From contig NC_027860.1 of NCBI RefSeq assembly GCF_000187245.1, positions 1,302,001-1,366,000 on the forward strand: 64,000 nt of DNA, written 5' to 3'. The notes below the pieces were generated by a model. That model made no database searches and was not told where the DNA came from. It saw only the letters and a list, made by a program, of their open reading frames with translations. The position numbers were made by a program, and so were the translations under genes. Below, in pieces: positions 18,631 through 26,745 of this stretch. The stretch is from Ogataea parapolymorpha DL-1. Its lineage: Eukaryota; Ascomycota; Pichiomycetes; Pichiales; Pichiaceae. How positions within the stretch are numbered: the stretch's first letter is position 1; each line of letters opens with the position of its first letter.

Positions 18631-21600
18631 TCACCAGCTGAGGTACTCAGCGTAAGCTGCCATCGTTTTCTCCGTTTGAGTGATCGCTTTGATTCGATCG
18701 TAGAAAACAGAGCAATCCTCGTTGGTACATGCCAGCGCAGTGGAAAGTGGTGAGTTGTTATTTCGCAGACTCCGTTTTGTACATCGTTTGCAGATTAGCA
18801 TTGTGGCATCCATTTGGGATTCCTTCGCGCGCACACACGAGCGCATGTGAGCGATTGTTTGCAGCTCATTAGCGCTGCACTCGTGACATAGTTTACCTGT
18901 TCTTCCCAGGGTTCTTTGAATAACAGTATTGCAATTAATACACTTGGCACTGTTAATCAGAGGTGTTTTGAAATTCAGTTGATCCAAGTTCGGGGCAATC
19001 AAGTTCCGCGGGAGCTCGTCGAACCACTTATTAACGTCGACACCGCAGAGATTGAAAATGCGTTGGAGCGGGGGTATAAGCACTTTGGTAATATAATAGA
19101 ATGCATCCAATTCGAGATTCCCGTTAGCTAAAAAATCTCTTGGAGCCATGCATCGGTCACGAAGCAGCTGGTCTTTATACCCCTTCGCGACCATGTAGAA
19201 TACTCTTTCCCTGTATTGTGGCTCAGATCGATGGTCTTCGGCAACTTTCTTCATGGTGATGCGAGCACCTGGAGGAATAGAAGTCGGGTTTTTGTACGAT
19301 CCCAATCTAATTTCTTTGCCAAACAGGAAATCCTGCAAGTTGACCTTGTTCTGCATGATTTTGAGGAACTGCAAGTTCACGTATTGCTTGACTTTGGTGA
19401 GATCTTTGGTTTCGAACAGCAGTCGAAGCGACTTCTCCACCATTTTTTGCTGTGCAGGCACTCCGTCTCGTCGCACGGTCTCTATACCCTTGGCATCGAA
19501 CTTGGGCGTTTCTTGGTCTTCGTGCTCGTAAGAGTATCCTGCGTACCGTTTCTTGCTAATCAGGACACAAGGAAAGTATACTTTTTCGAATTTCAAACGA
19601 ACAGGCGACGGGTTAATAGAGGTGATGTGGTTAGATATTTCTCGGCCTAGTTTGAATGCATCCGCCTTGCTCTTTCCTGGGAGATACACAAACAACGAGT
19701 CTGTGTCTCCATATACCACTTTGGCGCCCCATTTTTCGTTTTTCTCGATCTCACTTATTGCACTGTGCAGGGTTTCGCGTGCAGCAGACACTATGGCATC
19801 TGCTATGGCCGAGTTGGGCATTCTGCCCGAGTACGTCGCGGATGCGTACCCGTAGGTGACATTGGCAATCAGCTTCAACGCCAGCTGTCTATTATTGTAC
19901 AGCTTGTAGAGCTCTGAATCGTCTTTGAGGCCGTTCATGGTATCTTTCACCAAAATACGGGCGTCCAGGATTTCGCTCAGCATTTTGGCCAGTACGGATT
20001 TTCTGACGTTTGGCTTCAAAAACATAAGTCCGTTCGGTGTCACAGTGATGTGTTTCTCAAACAACTTCAAAAGTCCAGGTGGCAGCTTCCAGGACGTGAT
20101 TCCTAAAGTTTGTGTCTTTTTAGGGTCATAGCCGTGTAGTCTGCCAAGTAACGTAGAATAGCATAAATTATGGGCAATCACCAAAGACGGGTAAAGCGAC
20201 TGGAAATCCAGAACAAGCAGCGGACTCTTGTAGAACGAGCTTTCGGGCTCCAAAATTAGGGGAATCACCTGGAGTGGATCCTGTTTGAAAACCTGTTTTT
20301 TCGACGGAGAAATGAGAATGAAATTCTCTGCCTTTGCCAGACGCACCAGAAGACTTTCCACTTTGAACTGCGACCCGCGGTAGAACACCGAGTAATAGTC
20401 GATCCCCAAAAACCGCGACTCCTCCACCGTTCTCTCAATGATTTCCATCTTATTGATCAGTTTCATCTGCCAGTGCAGCCTGGACATGTAGTACTCCACA
20501 AGATTGTTGAGGTTTCCCGGACTGTTGGAAAGAAACCACTGTGTTAGAGTTTTGTGCTCATAATGGGGAATCTTGATATGCAAAGTGTGCCAGACCACGT
20601 TCTCGAGCGAGTACCTGTTGATGCTCAACTCTTTGCGCAATGGTCGCCATAAGTTCAGCATGTGTCTGCCTGTTATTTTTATGCCCGAGGCATGCGTGAA
20701 GCCCCATCGGTCGTTCACCTTGTTCAGCTGTTTGGTGGCCACTCTTGACAACCGCACTCCCAGGTCCATTTTATGCACTTTTCGAAACCTTTCCAGCAAA
20801 TATCCCCAGGAAGCAGAGTGAATTTCGTATCCTGAGAGAATGTCTGGGTCCACAAATTCAACCAGGGAAATGAGCTCTCTCACCATGTCAACCTCACTTC
20901 TGAAAGTTTGCACGGGAAAGTTAATATGTTTTCGAGTAATTTCGTGAGAGTTGACCACAAACACCCCGGACCCCTCGATCCCAAGGTCGATCGGATAGTT
21001 TTGATCGTCAAAAGACCAGAATAGCATCCTGATCTCGTCCTCAAGCGGATCCGGAAACAGATCTCCGCGAGTGTTAACGTGCAGCTCCATGTTCAGCACG
21101 ATCAGCTTATTAAAGTTGTTTGCTTTGCGCACGATAGGGGACTGGAAAGAAGGGACTTTGTATCCCTTCATGTTCTGAGTTGCTTGGTCTATCTGAGACC
21201 TAAGCAGCTGCGACCGAGTTTTGATAGGGTCCGGGTGCTCGACAGACCATCGAAGCACATCCTCGTACAACGGCGGGTGCTCTCTATAGCTCCAAATACT
21301 GGCTACTCCGTCTCCAGCTATAGAGACCGAATTGGAGTTGGCTTTTGTAGCAACTTCGTACGGCTTGAGGCCCTGGAGATCAAGACACTTGACCTGAAAC
21401 TTGCGACCAGCGAAGTACTCCGGTGCGTCACTATACCCATTTCTTGAGCTGTAATATGGATCAGGATAATCAATTTTGAGCAGTGAGTGGTCTTCAAAGC
21501 TTTTCCCCATGGCATCGAAATTCGGAAACGTTGGCGGCGGCATAGTCAGCTCAAAGAGCTCCTCTGAAGCAGTTAGCTTGATGGCTGGGTTATCTATCTG

Positions 21601-23325
21601 TGTGTCGTGCTTTGGTTCGGTACTGGTGTTGGTTTCGTCGCTATGTCTTCTAGCAGCCTGTGTCTGCTCGAATATTCGCAAATCGAGGTTGATGGAGCCC
21701 GAACTCTTGGCCTCATCGGTGGTCGTCTCATCAGGAGCAGCCGGAGCCGGGCTTTCGCCATTTTTAATCCCGAGCTTCTCCTGGATATGGGGTATACTGC
21801 CCAGAAAATCGTCCTCGTGCTCAGTCTCATCCGACGAAGGGTCGGACGCGTCGTAGACCACGTCGATGTTCGAGACGTCCTGTGTGCTCGCTACCAGCGG
21901 CTCTGTATCCTTTTCAAGCAGCCAGTCGCAAATCTGAGACTCGTGCAAAATCAGCTCCTCGGGAACTCTTAGAAGATGGCTCTCGGGCACATGCGGCCGA
22001 TGAAACTCGTCGATGCTTTGAAAGCTGGTGTTGTATTTTTGAAGCCAGTCATTTCTGGGTACCACATTGTCCGGTTCCAGAGGATGTTTGGGATGCAGCC
22101 GACTCCATTCCTTCTTGGACTCCTCAACACAGTATGCAAGCAGCTCGTTCAGCTCGTCCTGCTCAATCCAAGTGGTTCCGGCAAAATCGCGCTTTCCTCC
22201 ACTGAAAAGCTTGACCTTGGCCTGGGAAGACATGTTTCTCTGGCGCCGCTGATACTCCAAATCACTTAGCAGACTCTTGATAGAATAAATGTAACTGTCA
22301 CCGTCCTGATCTTCAGGTATATCAAAGGACAGTTTTGAATGAACATCTCGCTCTTTGCAGGTCAATCTGTTTTTGAGCCACACAGCGGACGTGTCAAGTT
22401 CACAGAACGCCCGTCCCATGCGCGGATACTTTTCGGACGAGAGCACATTGACATTGAACATGTCCCGGGTCAAATGGCGGGCTATCTCTCTCTTCACCTC
22501 TGATGTCACCTTGACCTGGTTCAGCTGAGCAAAATCAGTCTCGAAATACTCCTGAAATGCATCCAGATGACCCTGTGTCTGGACCAAAGGCGATCGCCAA
22601 AATGCTTTTTCAAGATAGATCCAGTTGCAGCCGAAACAGTTGTAATCTGTCAGAAATTGTAGCATGTACGGAATATGTGCTTCGAACGGTTGCACCACTT
22701 TGCCGAACAATTTTCCCTCTCCAAGCAGCCGTTCAAGCCTTTTCACGTACCGGGGACTAAGAAGGCTGATTTTGATGAACGGAGAAAAGCCAAAATGGTA
22801 CCCATAAAAAGAATTGCCTCTCACAAGAGATATATCTGCAACATAGGTGTTTCCGGCGCCGATGTCCACGTCCTCCTCGTCCAGCTCGTCGTCGTCGTCG
22901 TTGACATCATCCACGCCTTCAAGATCAACCGTCTCATCCTCTTTAGTTGCTGGTTTGCGTTTTTTTCTGTGGCGAAACCTAAATGATTGATAAATCTGCA
23001 TGTCTATCTCATTCTTCCAGCTTAGTAAATGCTCGTCAATCTTCTTCTCGTCCGACGTGGGGCCTCTATACTGCACATAGAGGTATGGAAAAACATTGTG
23101 GATGTGTAGTAAGCATGTGTGACCCGTAGTCAGCTTGCCATAGACCCTGATCACAGGGACCTGATTAAATACAGTGCTATTGCCACTATACGGTTTATTG
23201 TTCAAAGTAAATCGCTGTTTGTCCAGGGACGACGGTGCTGACTGATACGAGTCATAGGATATCAGCTGTACCTTTAGCTCGGATCCATCTCGTTTGTCGT
23301 CTTCCAAAAGCGAGGAGTCGTTCAT
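18631..23325 (-). CDS. REV3: DNA polymerase zeta catalytic subunit
   Basis: B-family polymerase for translesion synthesis; works with Rev7 and the Pol31/Pol32 subunits. The 1,564-residue protein has the B-family N-terminal domain and a long central insert (about 400-650). Motif A is DFQSLYPS (SLYPS at about 1043-1047), motif B is around NVTYGYASATYSGRMP, and motif C is YGDTDS at 1205-1210. The C-terminus carries CysA (CINC ... CHEC) and CysB (ICKRC ... CTNEDC); CysB is the iron-sulphur module that binds Pol31. REV3 starts only 31 bp downstream of the ACM1 stop on the same strand, so its promoter must lie largely within ACM1. Confidence 0.97.
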   Translation of the reverse strand: MNDSSLLEDDKRDGSELKVQLISYDSYQSAPSSLDKQRFTLNNKPYSGNSTVFNQVPVIRVYGKLTTGHTCLLHIHNVFPYLYVQYRGPTSDEKKIDEHLLSWKNEIDMQIYQSFRFRHRKKRKPATKEDETVDLEGVDDVNDDDDELDEEDVDIGAGNTYVADISLVRGNSFYGYHFGFSPFIKISLLSPRYVKRLERLLGEGKLFGKVVQPFEAHIPYMLQFLTDYNCFGCNWIYLEKAFWRSPLVQTQGHLDAFQEYFETDFAQLNQVKVTSEVKREIARHLTRDMFNVNVLSSEKYPRMGRAFCELDTSAVWLKNRLTCKERDVHSKLSFDIPEDQDGDSYIYSIKSLLSDLEYQRRQRNMSSQAKVKLFSGGKRDFAGTTWIEQDELNELLAYCVEESKKEWSRLHPKHPLEPDNVVPRNDWLQKYNTSFQSIDEFHRPHVPESHLLRVPEELILHESQICDWLLEKDTEPLVASTQDVSNIDVVYDASDPSSDETEHEDDFLGSIPHIQEKLGIKNGESPAPAAPDETTTDEAKSSGSINLDLRIFEQTQAARRHSDETNTSTEPKHDTQIDNPAIKLTASEELFELTMPPPTFPNFDAMGKSFEDHSLLKIDYPDPYYSSRNGYSDAPEYFAGRKFQVKCLDLQGLKPYEVATKANSNSVSIAGDGVASIWSYREHPPLYEDVLRWSVEHPDPIKTRSQLLRSQIDQATQNMKGYKVPSFQSPIVRKANNFNKLIVLNMELHVNTRGDLFPDPLEDEIRMLFWSFDDQNYPIDLGIEGSGVFVVNSHEITRKHINFPVQTFRSEVDMVRELISLVEFVDPDILSGYEIHSASWGYLLERFRKVHKMDLGVRLSRVATKQLNKVNDRWGFTHASGIKITGRHMLNLWRPLRKELSINRYSLENVVWHTLHIKIPHYEHKTLTQWFLSNSPGNLNNLVEYYMSRLHWQMKLINKMEIIERTVEESRFLGIDYYSVFYRGSQFKVESLLVRLAKAENFILISPSKKQVFKQDPLQVIPLILEPESSFYKSPLLVLDFQSLYPSLVIAHNLCYSTLLGRLHGYDPKKTQTLGITSWKLPPGLLKLFEKHITVTPNGLMFLKPNVRKSVLAKMLSEILDARILVKDTMNGLKDDSELYKLYNNRQLALKLIANVTYGYASATYSGRMPNSAIADAIVSAARETLHSAISEIEKNEKWGAKVVYGDTDSLFVYLPGKSKADAFKLGREISNHITSINPSPVRLKFEKVYFPCVLISKKRYAGYSYEHEDQETPKFDAKGIETVRRDGVPAQQKMVEKSLRLLFETKDLTKVKQYVNLQFLKIMQNKVNLQDFLFGKEIRLGSYKNPTSIPPGARITMKKVAEDHRSEPQYRERVFYMVAKGYKDQLLRDRCMAPRDFLANGNLELDAFYYITKVLIPPLQRIFNLCGVDVNKWFDELPRNLIAPNLDQLNFKTPLINSAKCINCNTVIQRTLGRTGKLCHECSANELQTIAHMRSCVRAKESQMDATMLICKRCTKRSLRNNNSPLSTALACTNEDCSVFYDRIKAITQTEKTMAAYAEYLSW

Positions 23326-23356
23326 AGATAGATCATTTCATTACTCTAAAATAATA

Positions 23357-24127
23357 TTATTTTTTTTGCGCGTCTTGGTATCTCGCTATCGAGTCGTCAT
23401 GCAGGTCGAAAGTGAGTTTCCGCACTTCGTGGACGTCAAGGTCTGTGCGCGACCGCACGGGTCTGGTCTGGTCGACCTTGTTGAGCGACTCGATGTACTT
23501 GTAATGGATGCGGTTCTTCTTAGGCGGCGTCACAAACGACGGAACAGCAGTCCTTTTGGTCGAAGTGTTTACCCCAGCTGTGTTTATCATAAATCCCTGT
23601 GTGAGCTGGTGCTTTGGAGCCAAAATCCCTGTTCTTCCAGCCTCGTTGGTCTCAAAAGTCTGAATATAGCCCGGAAACTGGTGGATCCGCAAATCTGTCA
23701 ATGCGGAACGTTTTGTAGACAACCGTTGTGGCGAACGGTTCTCGATATCTTTAGACACGTTGTTGCGGGGGTTCTCGTTCTCCTTGTTCTCCACGTTTGT
23801 CACTGCCATTGACTCGAGCGAGTCAAGAGCATCCCTGTAGTTCGTCTGATCCTCGTAAATTTGGAACTCTTTGTGCGCTCTATGCTTCTTTGTTGGCGAG
23901 TTCAGCCCTCCAGATGGCCTTTTGCCTGGCGAGAGTCTGACCAATCCAGAGGCGAGCGACTCGCTGCTGTCAAACTTTGAAGGAGACGATTTGTCCAACC
24001 GAATAGGCGACAGAGATCCGGAGCGCGACTTGGAGCTGTTGAATTTGTATGGGGACGTAGACCGCGAAACACCATGGATATTGGTGTCTTTGGCGCCCAA
24101 TGGTTTACGTTCAGTTCTTCCTCTCAT
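23357..24127 (-). CDS. ACM1: Acm1-like inhibitor of APC/C-Cdh1
   Basis: Acm1 is a CDK-controlled pseudosubstrate that blocks the Cdh1 propeller with three degron-like elements. The 256-residue product shows the same elements in the same order: an A-motif-like segment (EFQIYED, about 87-93), a KEN box (115-117) and a D-box (RSALTDL, from R140). A second RxxL is near the N-terminus (RKPL, 7-10). Conserved-looking blocks follow: FPGYIQ, VPSFVTPPKK and EVRKLTFDLHDD. Seven full CDK consensus sites (S/T-P-x-K/R) lie at S25, S40, S49, S66, S77, S132 and T200. The ATG at 24127 is chosen; the frame extends only to a TTG upstream. A different APC/C substrate remains possible, but motif order and tail favour Acm1. 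Confidence 0.82.
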   Translation of the reverse strand: MRGRTERKPLGAKDTNIHGVSRSTSPYKFNSSKSRSGSLSPIRLDKSSPSKFDSSESLASGLVRLSPGKRPSGGLNSPTKKHRAHKEFQIYEDQTNYRDALDSLESMAVTNVENKENENPRNNVSKDIENRSPQRLSTKRSALTDLRIHQFPGYIQTFETNEAGRTGILAPKHQLTQGFMINTAGVNTSTKRTAVPSFVTPPKKNRIHYKYIESLNKVDQTRPVRSRTDLDVHEVRKLTFDLHDDSIARYQDAQKK

Positions 24128-24175
24128 ACGCGACGCGATTAAAAAAAAAGGGGGGGGCAAAAATTAATTTATTTA

Positions 24176-25456
24176 TCAATTTAGGCCAGGATTTAGCTCC
24201 TTTTCCATCTTCTCTTTTTCGGCTATCCATATTTTCGACAAAGAAATCGCTCCTGCTCCGAGCCCGAAAAGAAGATGCAGGGGCTCGTCAATCTTTAAAT
24301 GGAACACATTGACTGTATCATAGGCGAAATCGCATAGCAGCTTGAGGATCTCGAGCTGCACCATGTATTTCTCCTTGGAGATTTTCTTCAGCTCTGTAGA
24401 GTACTGCACCAGTTGTGTTTTGGTATCTGTGTTTTCCAGTGGCCCATATAGTGATATTGGGGACTGGTCAGGTTTGATCGTGGAAACAAGCCGTTTGGCG
24501 CGCTGTTTAACTTGGTAGTTGATCTTTAAAGAGTTTTCTTTATTGCTCAGTTGGGACAGCTTCTCGAACTGTGCACGAAGTCCCAGTATGATGTTTGTGT
24601 ACCAGGCAAGCGCCTCATGTCTGACGGCAAATTTACGGTAGTTGGGAGTCGTCTTTTCGTCCAGAAGACCGATCTTGTACGCGAGCAGAGACTCGTCAAA
24701 CCAAGCGTAGTAAAGCGCGCAAATTTCACCCAACGACTTGAAATTGCACCAGTCAGACTTCAGTCGCTGCAGTTTCGTGGACGCTTTTTCTGACGACTGC
24801 AAAACACCCGCAGTCTCCGAGATCCGGGACAACATTTTGAGAACTTTCGTTGGCACAGTACCGGCCCGTAGCATCTGCCTGTAAATCGAGAGGATTTTGG
24901 TGAGGCCGACGAACCTGGCCTCAAATTGGCCCAGAAAAAACACCACTATCAGTTCTGGCCGTGCAACAAGCTGTCGAAGCACATCTTGAGTCTTTCCGTT
25001 GAAATCTACGCTTGTCAGCTTGAAGTTGTTGAGAAACTGTGTTTTGCGAGCTCTAATGGAATAGGCAATCAAAATCCGTAGTCCGTATTGAATACATTTG
25101 CCAACTTTGTCCTTGCCTGCTAGCTGCGACATCACTCTGATCCACAGGTCCAGGTTGGAGGGCCTGATAAGGGGCTTTCGCTGTATTGCGTCCGCAACCA
25201 GCTCCTTGTTGGGTATCACGAGGTCTTCTTCAATAGGATGCGGACTCATGATGTCTAGGCGTGGCACGCGGTTCATAGAAACGGGAGTTTGTAGTCTCGA
25301 AGGAGGCAGATGGCCCCCGTTAACGCTAGTCATGGTTTGTCCTCTTATCGGAGATGTCAACCTGACTTTGTTGAAGTTATCCTTTTTCGTCTGGTAGTAA
25401 TACGAATAAACTCCTAAAGCACCTCCTTCCCTATAAAGATCGTCGTTAGACGACAT
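24176..25456 (-). CDS. PEX25: Peroxisomal membrane proliferation protein, Pex11/Pex25 family
   Basis: Pex11-family proteins remodel and proliferate peroxisomal membranes; in methylotrophic yeasts Pex25 is also needed for peroxisome re-formation. The 426-residue product has a polar N-terminus (about 1-90, with SPIR and MSPHP sites). The Pex11-type domain then begins at LWIRVMSQLAGKDKVGKCIQYGLRILIAYS. Amphipathic and hydrophobic helices follow, and near the C-terminus is a glycine-containing hydrophobic segment (LHLLFGLGAGAISLSKIWI). The extended N-terminus and length suit Pex25 or Pex27 rather than the shorter Pex11. The ATG at 25456 is used because the upstream codon at 25480 is TTG. Confidence 0.72.
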   Translation of the reverse strand: MSSNDDLYREGGALGVYSYYYQTKKDNFNKVRLTSPIRGQTMTSVNGGHLPPSRLQTPVSMNRVPRLDIMSPHPIEEDLVIPNKELVADAIQRKPLIRPSNLDLWIRVMSQLAGKDKVGKCIQYGLRILIAYSIRARKTQFLNNFKLTSVDFNGKTQDVLRQLVARPELIVVFFLGQFEARFVGLTKILSIYRQMLRAGTVPTKVLKMLSRISETAGVLQSSEKASTKLQRLKSDWCNFKSLGEICALYYAWFDESLLAYKIGLLDEKTTPNYRKFAVRHEALAWYTNIILGLRAQFEKLSQLSNKENSLKINYQVKQRAKRLVSTIKPDQSPISLYGPLENTDTKTQLVQYSTELKKISKEKYMVQLEILKLLCDFAYDTVNVFHLKIDEPLHLLFGLGAGAISLSKIWIAEKEKMEKELNPGLN

Positions 25457-25554
25457 ACTTTCGCCTATTTTCCGTTTCAAATAATATAGTCTATATCAAG
25501 CAATCGTGCGCGGAATTGATTTTTTTATCATTAGCCACACCCCGCACCGGTCTA

Positions 25555-26250
25555 TTACATGAGCACACCTTTCGTGCTAGGAACGTCGTCTCGTCCCGTG
25601 TACGAAATCGCCTCTCTGATCGCGACCGCCAGCGCCTTAAATGCGCTCTCGCTGCGGTGGTGATCGTTGAAACCCCGGATGCAATCCACGTGCAAAGTTA
25701 TGTGTGCGCTGGTAGCAAAACTCTCTAGAACATGCGGTATCATCTCGCAGCTCAGGTCTCCGATTTTTTCCCTCTTGAGCCCCAGCTCGATCACAGCGTA
25801 CGGTCTGTTCGACAGATCCACCACAGCTCGACTTAAAGCCTCGTCCAGAGGAGCATAGGCATATCCGAACCGTTTCATTCCTTTCACAGGACCGAGTGCT
25901 TTTTTGAACGTTTCGCCCAAGGCAATAGCGACGTCCTCGGCCGAATGGTGGTCGTCTATGTGGAGGTCTCCCTTGCACTCGACAATTAAAGACCATCCCG
26001 AGTGTTTGGCCAAAGCATGGATCATATGGTCCAGGAATCCAATACCGGTGTTGATATAAATCACTTGTGCCGAGGTCGCTTGCGAGGCGTGATCGTACTC
26101 CTTGTCCAAAATGGAGTCTTTGCACGAGACGAAGCCTCCATCCAGACTCAGAATGACCTGGATCTTGGTTTCGTTGGTGATACGTCTGACTTCGGCAAAA
26201 CGACGAGAAGTGCCGTTCATGTCCAGCTTTCTCTTTTTCTCTTCAGTCAT
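25555..26250 (-). CDS. HIS3: Imidazoleglycerol-phosphate dehydratase
   Basis: Catalyses the sixth step of histidine synthesis, dehydrating imidazole-glycerol phosphate to imidazole-acetol phosphate. The 231-residue protein carries the family's metal-binding signatures: [18 protein letters not shown], then [10 protein letters not shown], and the second [13 protein letters not shown] near the C-terminus. It ends [10 protein letters not shown] like S. cerevisiae His3. The ATG at 26250 gives a length close to the usual 220 residues; a second ATG at 26220 would remove ten N-terminal residues and cannot be excluded. Only 52 bp separate it from the divergent SDH5 start, and I see no perfect Gcn4 site (TGASTCA) there. 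Confidence 0.97.
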   Translation of the reverse strand: MTEEKKRKLDMNGTSRRFAEVRRITNETKIQVILSLDGGFVSCKDSILDKEYDHASQATSAQVIYINTGIGFLDHMIHALAKHSGWSLIVECKGDLHIDDHHSAEDVAIALGETFKKALGPVKGMKRFGYAYAPLDEALSRAVVDLSNRPYAVIELGLKREKIGDLSCEMIPHVLESFATSAHITLHVDCIRGFNDHHRSESAFKALAVAIREAISYTGRDDVPSTKGVLM

Positions 26251-26302
26251 AAATAAATAAATTCTTTTTTTTTCACTTTTATTGTAATTTATTTTATTTA
26301 TC
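26251..26302. promoter_or_regulatory. 52-bp divergent intergenic region between HIS3 and SDH5
   Basis: Almost entirely A/T, with a T-rich run on the plus strand and ATTTATTTTATTTAT near the SDH5 side. There is no room for separate upstream activating sites, so control elements for each gene probably lie inside the neighbour's coding sequence, or the two starts share one nucleosome-free region. Seen: the gap and its composition. Inferred: the regulation. Confidence 0.5.
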
Positions 26303-26740
26303 ATGCTTAGATTAGTCAGACCAATAAGAACGTTCTCATTCATAAGACCGCTGCTCAACGAAGGATCCAGCCGCCACAGCCTCAGACAGGAGGATGGAGA
26401 AGTCAAGATCAAGGTGGAGCCACTTCCAAGAATCAACGAGTCTACAGAAACAAAGAGAAGAAGATTGCTTTACCAATCCAGGAAGAGAGGCATCTTGGAG
26501 TCCGACCTGCTATTGAGCAGATTCGCCGACAAATACCTGGACACTATGACCCCAAGCGAACTGGAAGAGTACGATAAACTTCTTGACGAGCCAGATTGGG
26601 ACATCTATTATTGGGCAACTAAGAACTATGATGTTACTCCTCTACCTGACAAATGGAAGAACTCCAAGATTTTGAAACAATTACAGGAGTTGAGCGAAAA
26701 TAAAGATAACGAGATCCTCAGAATGCCTGACCTCAAATAA
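26303..26740 (+). CDS. SDH5: Succinate dehydrogenase assembly factor 2
   Basis: Promotes covalent FAD attachment to the Sdh1 flavoprotein in the mitochondrial matrix. The 145-residue product starts with a basic, hydroxylated presequence ([18 protein letters not shown]). The diagnostic SDHAF2 segment is [17 protein letters not shown] with [11 protein letters not shown]. Size fits the family. It shares a very short divergent promoter with HIS3 and is convergent with CDC37, only 5 bp separating the stop codons. Confidence 0.94.
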   Translation: MLRLVRPIRTFSFIRPLLNEGSSRHSLRQEDGEVKIKVEPLPRINESTETKRRRLLYQSRKRGILESDLLLSRFADKYLDTMTPSELEEYDKLLDEPDWDIYYWATKNYDVTPLPDKWKNSKILKQLQELSENKDNEILRMPDLK

Positions 26741-26745
26741 GTTGC

